From the NCBI GenBank assembly GCA_013400975.1, contig WBMZ01004648.1, positions 1 to 64,000 of the forward strand: a DNA stretch of 64,000 nt, in the 5' to 3' direction. The DNA comes from Atrichornis clamosus. Taxonomy: Eukaryota; Chordata; Aves; Passeriformes; Menuridae. Every line of letters starts with the position of its first letter. Position 1 is the first letter of the stretch. This document shows, piece by piece, positions 37,886-50,322 of the stretch. The notes under the pieces were generated by a model. The model did no database searches and was not told where the DNA came from. It worked only from the letters and a program-made list of their open reading frames with translations. The translations under genes were made by a program, and so were the position numbers.

Positions 37886-38684
37886 TACGGAAATCTTTCT
37901 CTGAAAACCTACCTCTGACTGTTTAAAAGAAACACTTTATATCATTCTGATAGTGCTCTGCTCTTTGATGGTCCATCAACATGTCATTTAAGAATGTGTT
38001 TAAAAAACACAGAAATAAATGTTGATTTTCCCAAGTGCTTAGCTGAACTGGAACATGGTATTGCAGTAATGTGTCATATGTTACCAAAAAAAAAAAAAAA
38101 TTTTTCTTTTTTTTCATTTTTTATTCCTTTCAAATTACCACTACATTCAATAGAAGTTGCAATTCTTTGCACACTCCAGTATTTATTTCAGAGTGAATTG
38201 TACCAATGCTCTGAACTCACACAGTTACACAGGCTACTGCAATGGATTTCAGTGTGACATTTTACCACTGTATTTGATATACACAATCTAATTTTTATAG
38301 GTCTCCCTTAAGTTAACTCAATTTTACGACCATGAAAACCACTACCTACATAACATTAAATTTGAAAAATAACTTGCATGAAATATGATCCTTATGCATG
38401 GTACTTACCACAGTAAATATAATCTTCTTTGTTACAGGCTGATTGTCACAGTGAAATGGAACTGGGAAGTTTATAGGTAAAGGTGGTACAAATATTAAGC
38501 ACAGACTATTCTTTTGTTCTTTTTATTTATTACAAAAAACAAAATTGAGACTGCATAATTTTTTGTTTAGTGTTAATACTTCTTACACAATACCATATTT
38601 TTTCTTTGTTCATGTAAATTTTGGTAGTTAAGAAGAGGGACTTTTTTTTACATAGGATATATTCAAAAAGAAATTAATGTATAT
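37886..38684. other. AT-rich spacer with a poly(A)/poly(T) junction
   Basis: No gene or recognised transposon. A 15-base A run (38086-38100) directly followed by T-rich sequence to about 38125 forms a homopolymer junction that can fold on itself and is a likely site of length variation. Confidence 0.5.
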
Positions 38685-39360
38685 TGTCAGACCTGAGGGC
38701 AATGTGGTCCTGTGCCTGACTTGCCCAGTCATAAGTACCAGAGCCGTTAAAAAAAGGGAAGTTTATTAACAAAAACAGAACTGGGTGAAGTCCTTGCCAC
38801 ACTTTGCTCTAAATATTAAAGGCTTCCAATCCCGGTGGGCTTCTGGACCTGCAGGATCCTCGTGTCCCTGTTTGATAGAGTTGCTGCTACTGCTGACATT
38901 TGCAGTTCTGCCCAATGACACCCTACTTGCCTGGTCTGGCTTGAATTTTGCTGGTGACTGCGTGAATTCACCACACACAAGCACACTGGAGAGCAGTCAC
39001 ACAGCAAACAGTTGGGAAGACAGGAGAGCAATCAGGTGCAGGCTTGGCCATACAAGAATAGTGACAGTTTGCTTATATTTAGACAGGCCTTTTATCTGTT
39101 TCTCTCAATTTTTCCACAGCTGATCTCCAAATCCCCTGGATCCCTTCCTCTGTATGTTTTTGGTTCTTCTTTTAACTGTTCCACAGTAAATTTTATATAA
39201 TCCCACATGACACCTCAGCTATTCCACAATGAATCTGCTTTTCCCCATGAGTCTAGCAATAATCTTGTTTCCCCCTTCTTATCAGTTGGGAAGTTCATTT
39301 TGAACTTCCTCAAGGCTTTGAGTGATTCCTTCAGTGGCCTATAAATCAGGAACCTGAGTC
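38685..39360 (-). mobile_element. Probable LTR, minus orientation, right end unclear
   Basis: The left edge TGTCAGACCTGAGGGC is, on the minus strand, a plausible ...CA LTR end. On that strand a polyadenylation signal AATAAA (38762-38767) lies downstream of a TATA-like GATAAAAGG (39088-39096) at a distance of about 320 bp, the usual LTR order. The sequence is less AT-rich than its flanks. The U3 start and the duplication could not be fixed and the family is not recognised. Confidence 0.4.
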
Positions 39361-39639
39361 CTGATCTCTGCTGTTATCTCTGTTATCTCTTGTACCTTAG
39401 GAGTTGTATGCCTGGGTGTTTAATTTTTTCCTTCACTCCCTTCTAGTGTCTCACATGAGACTCTTATGCTGGTCATGCAGTAACCAGATATTCTCACAAA
39501 TCGCATATCATTCCACTAAAGTGATTTCTCATAGTAAGTGTCCACATTATGTCTTGAGGCAAAGTACTTTAGCAGTCATTCTCAATTTCCTTGTTAGTGT
39601 TCTTAAGATGCTGGAAATGAACTCCACAGTTTAATTACA

Positions 39640-40450
39640 CATCATATGAGGAAATATTTTCTCCTACTGTTTCTTTAAATCCCTGATTCTTTTATTATCA
39701 TTATGCTGTCTTTTTAATTGTGGTATTAGACTGGAAAAACAGACATATATCCTCTGTAAGCCATTGATTATTTGATATGTTTACATCATAGCTCTTTCTG
39801 TGAATGTTTTTTGTAAAAAAACCCCTCAAGTCTTTTAAATCTCTTTTCAAATTTTTGTCTTCCTTAATCTTGGCCATTCTCTCCAGGCTTCCCTTTTCCA
39901 TGTAGTTTTTTGAGGTAAGTAACCAATGAAAAATGGACCTTCTTGGGACAGGAAACCGGACATTTACATAGGATTTACCTTCATCCCCAGTTGTCTTATT
40001 TTGATGTTGGCAACATATTCCCTTCATCTGTGCACAGAGTCTTCCTTGATTTTTCGAAGTCTGGTAGAAGCTGGAATAATACATAAAGGCTGGAATCTTG
40101 TGCTAATCTAACTCCTAGCACCATGCCGTAGTACATATGTTTAGTGTTCCAGATAATGCCAAGATACTGATTTATACAAAAGAACTTTGAAACTCTGTGC
40201 TATTCATTATCTTACTTCTTATGCAGCTTAATGTTTTGTTTGCTTTCTGACTGCAGTTGTAAATTAAGCAAATATCTCTCAATTACTGCAATGACTAATG
40301 GTTCCTTTCTTCAGATAGAGGTAAGCAAGCAGTTTAAGATTTTCCTCATGTATAAATTATTTTGCATTTATTTATTCTGAATATCAACTCTCCATTCATT
40401 TACTTCTCTCAAAAATTTTACTTCATCCTCTAGTTTAGATTAAGTAAAAT
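39640..40450 (-). mobile_element. Ancient CR1/L3-like LINE fragment (minus)
   Basis: AT-rich sequence whose block order resembles very old reverse-oriented CR1/L3 3' regions: cctactgtttctttaaatcc, tcttttaaatctcttttca, a long decayed middle, gcttaatgttttgtttgctt followed by a ttctgactgcag segment, then tgcatttatttattctgaat. A 127-codon minus frame (39701-40084) within it has no intact domain. Age makes the call uncertain. Confidence 0.35.
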
Positions 40451-43400
40451 AATGTTGTAAACTTCAGATTTTGCTGTTACTTTACTTGTCACTTATTAAA
40501 TGTTATAAGCACCGTGAGATTTCAAATGAAAATGAATGACTTGATAGCAGCCAACACATTAATGCTCTGTTTAGCTGAGCATATCAACATTTAGGGAACA
40601 AGTTTGCCTATTAGTGTAAATTTGTAACTTCATGAAATATGTGTAAAAGAATTGCAAAGCCTAATAATCTTTATTGTAATGTTATTTGAAGTTGAGTTTT
40701 CCAGTGTAGAAAGTTTTGTTTCCAAACAAAGTTATTAAATTTTTATGACCAGCTTTGACCAAGTCTTTCTCAATTTTGCAGATTTCACTCTCTTTAAAAA
40801 GAAATTGGATTTGCAGACTGACTTAGGATATAATGTATTTTTTCCAAATGTCATGACATGTCAGCCAACTGTAAATTAATAATCCCTTATTTAGCATAGC
40901 ATTCATTGGTTCTAATTTTCCTAACTATTTTTCTGTCCTTTTCCTGTACTAAAATCTTCCCTGGTTATGGAACTGACTTTGATAAAATAACCTTGGAAGC
41001 TGCTCCTTGTATGAGAAGTCCTAACACTGAACCTCTAGAGAATTCAATCAGTCAAAGATATATAAATCAAATCAATACTTTTAGCTGACTTCATCAGGGA
41101 CAAGACTTGGCTTCTTTTGTTGGAAATAATCAATACTTTCTAATATTATTCTACAATTAAATTCCATCGCACAATATATATTTAATATAGGTGTCTGACG
41201 CATATTCTGAATGTGTTTGTTCTTCCCCTTTAACCAGAGAGAGAGCCTCTTGAACTGAATGTGATTGACAGCAGAGGAGAGATGAATCCTAGTTTTTATC
41301 ACACATTTTTGTCTAGGAGGAAGCCATAATTATATAATTATTAACTACGGCATTAAAATGTCTGATTTAGAAAGTAGCTCACAGTATTTTTGCAGTAAAA
41401 CATAAACAAACATAGTTTTGAAAAAAGTATGAACCTTATTGAAATTAAAACATCTTAGCAATAAATTACTTACTGCATTTTTCTGTTTATACCAAAGAGC
41501 AGTGACAGATGCTCTAATATATATATTCAATCTGCTTCAGTAAACCCTCACAGGAAAAAAAAAATTTTTTTTTTCAAATGACAAAAAAAATTACAGAAAA
41601 ATCCCTTTTCCTCAGATCTTCAAATAGTTCAAGACAAATTTTCTCATAAAAATTTGTTTTTTTGTCTACTATCATGTTTTAATGCTGAGCTGTTCTATAA
41701 TACAGCAGAGTGTATCCATCTGCACAGATTTTGAAAAGCAGCATTTTTTTAGCCAGCACAAAGAGCTCAAATACTGGGGTTTTTTTACAGAAACAGCTTT
41801 TAAACAATGTGTAAAATAGATAGATATTTTCATCCATGTCCTCTACTTGCACAATCAAATCTCTTAAAACAAATACGAAAACACTGTCCTTCACAGGGCA
41901 CTAACATTCAGAGACTGCATAGAAAAAGTGTCTGGTAAAATACAAACAGGGTAATGAGGAACTGTCCCTAAACCTGTCATTACTGCCTTTTTCTTTTTGT
42001 CATAATGGCAACAATCAGTAAATGTTGCCAGAAAATCTCTCCAGCCAGGTATCTCAGAGCAAGTAAGAGTCTTGAAAATCAGTTAATTACTTTAATTTGG
42101 TTTGCTAGGTCTAAAGCTAATATTAAAAAAAAAAAAAAAAGTTGATATTATTTTCTTGTTCTAAAATGCTCTCTGAACTTTCAGAGGGCAGTACGCTACC
42201 CAGACAGGAGGATAATGGAAGAGTACTCTCAGGCTGTTAATAGATGTAGTTGGTTGTGGGACAGCTCTCTTGTGCTTTCTCTTCCTGCTTGGTAACACTA
42301 AGAACAGAGGGGCTGAGTGTCCTTGCCTATTTTCCTCATCCCAAAGGTCAGTCTCTTTAGCCTTGCTGTTGGGTTTTATCTTTGTCCTCCAGAGCAGATG
42401 TACCCTTCTCTGAAGCACTAGTTATTTGACACATCCAGAGAGTGGACTAGGTTTAATGCTCTCCTAAATTTGATACTCTAAAATTTGAAAGTTTCATTTG
42501 CATAAAATCTTACAACAGGATAGTGCTACACATTTTATTGGGTCTGTCTCATATATATCAGTGTAAATGAGCTTCAAAATTATATTAATTTGCCATATTG
42601 AGTAAAGTGTGTATAGGAAAATCATGAACAGTTCTTTTTTAAAGGAAAAATAAATTGTAAAACATCATCATTTCAGTGTGAGAGATTTTTTGTATATCTG
42701 GCTAACATATATAGAAATGTAAAAATATGCCTTTTACTGTCATAAAATTCCCTACATTTGTTTGAGTTTTGCAGAAAAGAAATTTAGTGAAAACAGTGAA
42801 ATCGTCATTAAATAGAAAATATAATACGGTCTTCAGGAAAAAAAACTCCAAACAATGAGTATCTAAATGTGTTTATTTGGGCAAATGAAAGGATTGTCAT
42901 GGATTGGAGGATGTATAAGCACACACACTTAGATAGGCCTATCAAATGGTATGTATTTTACCCAGAATAAGGTTTCAGTGATTTTGACCATTAGGGCAAT
43001 AATGAAGATTTCAAGTTAAGTTAAATTCTGTAACAAGAATAATAAAAAAACCCGATAATGATCTTTGCTAAATTGCCTTCAGCTCACTAGTGTGATTCAA
43101 TTTGCCATAGAAACACATGGTCTAAAGTGAATATAATGAACATGTTTAGGGAATGAAGAGTTTCACAGTTATTCTTTCGTATCAATGTGTTCAGTGAGAT
43201 GCTCATTAGTCATTATATTGCCTTGGTCTGTTTAGATAAAGTAAGGTAAAACAAGGAAAAGAATCCAGAAGGAAGAAATCAAAGAAAACTGCCATAAACC
43301 CACAAAACATCTTCTCTACAGAAGCTAATAATTCCAGATTTCTCTGCAGTCAACACTCAATATGATTGAGGTGCACTCCTGAGAAAAATAAACCATATGA

Positions 43401-45387
43401 CTCTTTTGACATTTTGTATCTATTGTTTGTTTCTTTTATAGTTCATGTATCTAGAAAAAAAAAAAAAAGAAATCAACACCAGAACACTTCTCCTTGCTGA
43501 TACTGTGTTTATTTAGAGAAACAGCAGTAAAAGAGCAGAGGGATTTCAGGTTTTGCTGACTGAGTGGAGCTATGTGCCTGATTAGACAAATTAGGAGCAT
43601 ACGGGCTCTGTCAACATCACAAGAAAATGGTCAGATTTCAATGGATTCAAGCTGATAAAGGTTTGTTAAAGGAAAGGACATAGGTCAGTATACCTTAGCT
43701 GCATATCTGGTCTACACCTTTAAAATAAACTAGATCATTAGTCAGTTGCTGTATATCAGATTGAGCCTGTGAAAAGACGCTATAATCTTCCTTTTCACTG
43801 CTGACAGCCGATTTCACAGAGGAGCCTATACCATTCTTAATTAGGATTTTTGTTTTCTGAAAAAGCTTACTAGACAGTTGCTGAATTTTGCTGGCTTATC
43901 TGTAGACCTGTTATCATAAGCTCAAGAGGTAGAAAAAATTCCACAATTTTCAGTGGAATTTTAGTTTGAGTAAACACTGTGTGATGTGACCTCAGAATAT
44001 GGTTAAGATGAGGAAGTTCTGGTTCCATTTGGCTACTAATAACAAGAAGACGGTATCAAAAATGAGCTTATTTGCTTTAGGAGGTTTGATTTGAATCAGG
44101 GCTTGCTGAGGTCAAAAGAGAGTTTCTTAATAACTTTACTATATTTTCGATGAAGCTTCACACATAAGAATAGAGTAGATATACAATATTGAGATTTCCA
44201 TCACTTACTGGTGGTCTGGTGATTTTAAATCTAAGATTTTATAACTGGAAATATGGTGCAGCATTTTATCAACTGACAGGGTTTTCTAGCACAGAGCTAC
44301 CACAAGTGTGTGCCAGTTCACAGTCTGGAATGCTGGATGCAGCATTTCAACAGTGAGGCCCTCAATATTGCAAAAGAGAAATTTTATGGGGAAAAAGAAA
44401 GAGCAGATGCTGTTAATTATTTGTATTTGAAAATAAAATTACTTTTAGATTAATCTCTGGCTGTCAGATAACAGTGCCTTCAAACAGTCATATTTGTGAA
44501 AGAAAGAAGACTAGGTTTACATGTTACACTTCCAGCTCCTTGTGAAGAGGTTTGCATCCTGAAACACTTTTCCACTGTTTGGAGGTCTGAGATGTGAGGG
44601 GTATAACATTGTCAGAAGCAAAACCACCGAGGCATGCACGACCTGTGTGAACGAAAGGTGTGTACCCGTGCTAATGCCATACTACACATGACTCAGGTGA
44701 TTTAGCTCACAAGAGGCCATACTGATGTAGTGTTACTGGTACATGAGGTTAACGAGATTTTAGGCATTCACCAGAAATTCTATTAATACAGGAACAAGAA
44801 TTGTATGATAAGAGAAATTCCTCAAAACCTCTCATAAGGAGAAATCCTCTTCCTGCTCCGAGCAAAAGTAATTTCAGGCCTGTGGTGAGTAGCACAGTTT
44901 GGATGAGGATTAAATGCAGTTTGCAGGACTGTTTTGTACTACCTGAATTAAAAAAAAAAAACCAACACTTTCAAAACATTGTTTTCATCAAAAAAACCAA
45001 GCAACTAAACAAGAGCAATCAGAAGATATAGGAAAGTTGTGCTACTCTTTCAAAAATCATATAAGGTCTAAATGTTTGTTCTTTCTATGGGTTTTATAGA
45101 CCATAAACAACAAGTAGAAAAATGTGATTTTGAATTTGTAAAAATGAACAAAAATATTTCCTGAAAATATTTTCAGTTTCCTCTCACTAACATGGTTATG
45201 TTAGATAGTAGAAATACAGTCTTTCCATCACTCTTTATTGCTCAGCATAAATGGCATAAGAAATTTCAATAGCTCACCTTTCTGACTGTCATTATTAGTT
45301 GAGTACACACTGTCTTTTTTATTGCAGCCTCTATTTATAAAAATCTTCTGTCACATTTTTTCTGAGGGGCAAGATCATAATTGAACC
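40451..45387. other. Unique AT-rich non-coding sequence
   Basis: No gene or recognised transposon. There are A-runs near 42126-42140, 43453-43466 and 44949-44960. A less AT-rich block at about 42165-42420 and another at 43490-43700 look non-repetitive but show no identifiable feature. Confidence 0.5.
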
Positions 45388-45690
45388 CTTTCAGTACCTG
45401 AAGGGAGTCTACAAGAAAGATGGAGAGAGACATTTTACAAGGGAATGTAGGGACAGGACAAGGGAGAATGGCTTCAAAATGACAGTAGGTTTAAATTAGA
45501 TATTAGNAGGTTTAAATATTAGGAAGAAATTCTTTACTGTGAGGGTGCTGAGTCACTGGAACATATTACCCAGAGAAGATGTGGATGTTCCATCTCTGGA
45601 AGTGTTGGATGGGGCTCTGAGCAACCTAGTCTAGTGAAAGGTGTTCCTGGTCCTCTGAAAAGTTGGAACTATACTCTGTGATTCTTTGAT
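45388..45690 (+). mobile_element. CR1 LINE 3' end fragment with an ambiguous base
   Basis: Plus-oriented CR1 3' end: cagtacctgaagggagtct, agggacaggacaagggaga, attaggaagaaattctttac, gtgagggtgctgagtcactg and ctctggaagtgttggatggg, ending ctctgtgattctttgat. An N stands at 45507, between two copies of a gtttaaat..tattag word, suggesting an unresolved short duplication in the assembly. It is 5' truncated with no coding content. Confidence 0.92.
45507..45507. other. Single ambiguous base (N)
   Basis: The only non-ACGT base noticed. It sits between aggtttaaattagatattag on the left and aggtttaaatattagg on the right, an imperfect direct duplication that is unusual for CR1 at this position. Confidence 0.95.
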
Positions 45691-48600
45691 TTTTAGTTGT
45701 TTTGGCAAATATTGTCCCTTTGGTTTCATTGTGGAATTCATTTAAAGTTCTGATGTGGAGTGACAGCATTTTTCTTACTAGAAGTGGCTCAAATGCTTAA
45801 TCTTCTGAACACTATTTTGTGCACAGATTAAGGGTAAATATTTGAAAATATTTTTTTTAAAAAAAAGTTTATTTTATTTTGAATTAACTGATGCAAATAT
45901 TAGCTATTCAAAAGACAGAAGTGGAGTTTCACAGGGTTATCCAGGCTCCCTCCATATGCAGTTGGAGAGATAGATAAACATCTGGGTAAGTCACCTCGAT
46001 ATAATAACACAGGGTGATCAGCCCTCGGAATAGCCTACATTTTCAACAAGCAGAAACAGGAACCCTGATAATAAAGCAGCCTAGATTTTAGATGACTAAA
46101 TTAACTGAGGTAAATCCCACTATTAGGATGTCACATTCTCATTCTGTTGCTTGATCTCCTGCTTTTTGAGGCCTGGGACTTGCATAGCCCCAGTGACATA
46201 TTACTCTTTGTAGAGAAATAGTTTTACATTCTTTGCTTCTCTTGCTACTTCCTATAATAATCAGTGGTTTTAAAATCTCTATCATCTTTCAGATGTATTC
46301 AGATGTATTAATTTCTAGTTTGTGATTTTTAGTTCAAATCACTCCCTAGATATAAACGTATGGATTTTGCCTACATCTTCATTTTCCTCTGTAACTCAAT
46401 TTCTGTTGATGTTTTAGTGAACATAGTACATGTCATTGCTCTCATTCTGTTTATGCTAATACATGAATTCTATTCTCTTAACCTGCTATTTAGAATATAT
46501 TATGGTAGAGTTAATTATATTCTGAGAGTAATGTAATTCTGAACTCCGTGGGATGGAAACAGTGCTTGAGTTTTCCATATCTTTGCTATCTTATTACTTC
46601 TGAGGTTTAAGCAGATTTAGTTCAGATGAACTAATATTCAAAGATTTTATAAGTGAACTGTAGGCATCATCATATGGGCTTAGATATAACTTAGTTTTCA
46701 GTCACAAAATGACAATGAGATCTTAAGTCACTGGAGGGGTAAAGTAAAAATTAAACCTTAATCCCTCCAAAAATCCACAAATATTTGAGACCCAGTTTAT
46801 TACCACTAGACATATAGTAGCTTTAAGTTTGTCTTCATAATTTAGTCCTTTTCTCACATGATCCAGCAAACTTATTTTCAGTTCTGGGGAAATGTGTGTA
46901 CTCAGAGCTACTTTTTTACTCCTGCTGGTTTTGATATGTTGCATTTTAGGAAGGTAATGGCAGAAAACCCCATAATTTTCAGTGATAGATTCTATTGCAG
47001 TGCTCTGAGTAGTACCTTATGACCCAGGCAAGACTATTTAAGGTCAAAGTTTTAGATGTTGCCACAACATTTTTAAAGAAAATTTTTGAAATATAACTTT
47101 GCCTTTTTGTCCATCTACTTGAATGTGATTGTGACTTTGAAAACTATTGGAAGACAGACTCTACCACTGGGCCTATTATTCTTTTTATATGTAATTGCAA
47201 AGCTGTACTAAAATCACAGGTTATGATTTGGCCACCAGTTTTCAAGAAAAGTATTTAATCTTTTCTTAGAGACAGGATGGGTGTTTTTTTGCTGTTTTTG
47301 TGTTTGATTGGGGTTTTTGAGTGTGTGTGTGCTAAGCCTGTAGGCTATATAGTACACTTCAGAAATTTCAGAATAATTGTGCAATTAAAATGTTGGATCA
47401 CACTATCCTTGTTATAAGTTTTAAATGTTTCTGAAAACCATATTAAACTGTTTGGAGGAAGAAACAATAAAGGATCGTGGATTCCACTTCAATAAAAAAT
47501 TATTAATAGCAAAACTTGGATTTTCATCCACCTAGTATTGGGATGGGCTAGGTAGGGGTGAATGAGATAGAATTCGTAGATTGAAATTTATATGTTTCCT
47601 TGCACTCACCTGATGGACTGTTAAATAAGCCTTACTTTGAGTTATTGGAAGCGTGATCTTCCTTATTGTCATGTGCTGCAACTGTTCTTGCAATAAAATA
47701 AAAAGTTTGATGGATCATGTTGTTTTCTTCCCTAAGAAATGCAGTCTGTTGTATCTCTGGCTGTCCCACAGAGCTGTAAATTGCTTCCATTAGTTTCCTG
47801 GCTTTTTAGTTTTGTTGTCTTGGTAACAAAACATAATTTGTTCTTATACGTGTATTATAGTCAAACTCTATAAGTTAAGGTTGCAAAATTTCTTTCAATA
47901 ATAAACTCATATTTCCACCTGGAAATAACTTCTTGGAGAAGTCTGACTTTAAACTAAAACTTTCTTGGCTGAAGTTTATGAGAAGTGCATTTTATCTTTA
48001 AAAGTTAACAGAAAATAATTTGCTTGATATGAATGATACACAACGGAAAAAAATACTTCCTAAGGAAAAAGAAAAAGTCATAAATGTGGGATTCTTCTCC
48101 ACATATTTAGACATCTAAAAGTTAGCCATGTAGGTCTAATAACTAAGGGGTCATGCTCAGTGAAGAGAAACAGACACCTCCAGACATCTGTTCATTCATT
48201 CCCAAACAGGATTTTAAAACAAGGGAAAGTGAGAAGGTGAACTGCTGTTTGGAGGTGTCCATTTCTCTCCTTTAATGATAAGGAAAGTGGTGTGAGATTA
48301 GCTGAAATGGCTACGTTTCAAATGCCTAAACAGGGGCAGATGAATCCCGTTCAAGAATTCTGTTCTTATTAAGGGAAACTCAAATATATGTGATTTAAGA
48401 AGCTTCCTATTTTGTGCATTGCCAGTTCTAAGGAGGGCTTTTTTTACTTCAGGAACTTGATTTCTAACAGTTAAGAAACTCCATTAAAGGAGAGGTTCTT
48501 TTAAGCAAGAGGAGGCACACTTTCCTGGCTATACACATTGTAAGTCTTCATACAGGTATTTTACTCACAGAAGATTGAATGTCAACTATTCCATTTCAGC

Positions 48601-49575
48601 CCTTCTACCAAAATCACCTAATGATTTTATATTGCTTGCTGAGTACTTTTCACATTTCATCATGATAAATACAGAAAATGTTCTAAAAGATGGAAAATGT
48701 TCTGTTGAATTTCAGGCCACAGAGTAGTCACGGATCTTTAAGCAGTCATCCTTCTCTGTCAAATGTATCACAATGATGAAGAAATTGTAATGCCTACTTT
48801 TCAAAGTGTTTGCTCTTTCTCCTTTAAATTGGTATCCTTATGTGATATAAATTGTCTTGTCTGTTTCCGTATACTGCTGAATAATCTGGTCTTCTCCAGA
48901 ACAGTCAATAAGAATTTCAACTTTTTATCACTTTTTAAAAGATATTATCGTTATAAATTTCTACTCTTTGTACATTAACAGCAGCGTATTAATTGGATTG
49001 TAGACTAATAATGCATAAAATCTAGTAACAGATATCCTACATCTCACTCAAAGCAAATTCTATGTTTTCTGGCTACTTGTTAGAAATTTTTTATTCTTGG
49101 TCAAAGGCCAGCCCTAGTCCTGGAGAAAAGAAGTTCTAGTTGATTGCTTGGGCTTGTCTCTTCCTTCGTAGTGAAATCTGAGATCCTGAGGTGTAAAGGT
49201 AGGTTTATATATTTTTCAACAAAAAGCTGCATTTGCCTTATGTGTAATATTCTTTGGACACTCAAATATGAAACCTACTCTTAAACCTAGTGTTCTCTTG
49301 ATGATCTATGTCTGCTTTTTTCTGGGGGCTGTTCAAGAACTGTCCCTTTTGAGATTTCCATACAGACTTCAAACCTCTCTAGAGGTTTCCACAAACACAC
49401 AATTATATTTTCTATTTTGTTCATTTATCCTTTTCCAATAATTTTCAAAATATAATACATCTTCAGTGCAATGCCACTGAGCACCAAGCTTGACAGCTTC
49501 ATAAATCTACCTACAGTGACTCCAAGCAGTCCTTTCAGGATGATAATAGCCACCTGTGGTTTGCAAACAGGGAAG
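45691..49575. other. Unique non-coding sequence with one long inverted repeat
   Basis: No gene or transposon recognised. An inverted repeat at 48165-48267 is listed separately. The open frames (66-73 codons) are unremarkable. Confidence 0.5.
48165..48267. repeat. Inverted repeat, 21-bp arms, 61-bp loop
   Basis: The left arm 48165-48185 (gagaaacagacacctccag...) and the reverse complement of the right arm 48247-48267 agree at 18 of 21 positions. The arms share an uninterrupted gacacctcca core. The DNA or a transcript of either strand could form a hairpin. It may be a relic of an old inverted-repeat element. Confidence 0.6.
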
Positions 49576-50322
49576 GACTTGTGGGTGATATGATGTCTGG
49601 AGGCTGGCTGGGGCAGAGTGATCATGAAATGGTCAAGTTTTCAATTCTTGGAGAACTAAGAAGGGGTACTTCCAGAATGCAGACTTTGGCCTGTTAGGGA
49701 GACTGGTTGAGGAAATCTCTTGGGAGGCAGTCCAGAAGGGCAAAGAGGTCCCAGAAGGCTGAATATTATTTGGGAAGGTAATCCTAAAGGCTAGGATTAG
49801 GCTGTCCACATGTACCAAATTATGAACCACTGGGGAAGAAGACCAGCCTGTCTGAAGACAGTATGTGCAAAAAAAGGGCAACAGAACTAGTGAAGCATCT
49901 GGACCACAAGTCCTTTATTAAGGAGCCCTTGAGGGAGCTGGGGCTGTTTAGGCGGAAGAAAAGGAGGCTCAGGGGGAACATTATCGCTCTCTACAGTTAG
50001 CTGAAGAGAGCTCGTAGCCAACGGAGGTTGGTGTCTTCTCCCAATTAACAAGTAATAGGACAAGTGTGGGGATGGCCTCAAACTGCACCAGAGGTTTGGA
50101 TTGCATGTTAGGAAGAAATTTAGTCACTGAGAGACTTGTCGAGCTCTAGAACAGGCTACCCAGGGAAGTGATTGAGTCACCATCCCTGGAGGTATTTAAA
50201 AGATGTGTAGATGTAGCTCTTGGGGATACGGTTTAGTGGTGGATTTGGCAGTGCTGAGTTCATAGTTGGACTCAATGATCTTAAAAGTCTTCTGCAACCT
50301 AAATGATTCTGTGATTCTATAA
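49576..50322 (+). mobile_element. Internally deleted CR1 LINE
   Basis: Plus-oriented CR1 made of two parts. The part at 49576-49870 comes from ORF2 near the end of the endonuclease domain and the linker (gagtgatcatgaaatggtca, cagactttggcctgttaggg, ttgggaggcagtccagaagg). The part from about 49875 jumps to the end of the reverse-transcriptase ORF and the 3' region (gggcaacagaactagtgaag, aaaaggaggctcagggggaa, gggaagtgattgagtcacca), ending gattctgtgattctataa. The reverse-transcriptase core is missing between the two, a deletion of more than 1 kb against a full-length CR1. No frame stays open through it. Confidence 0.88.
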
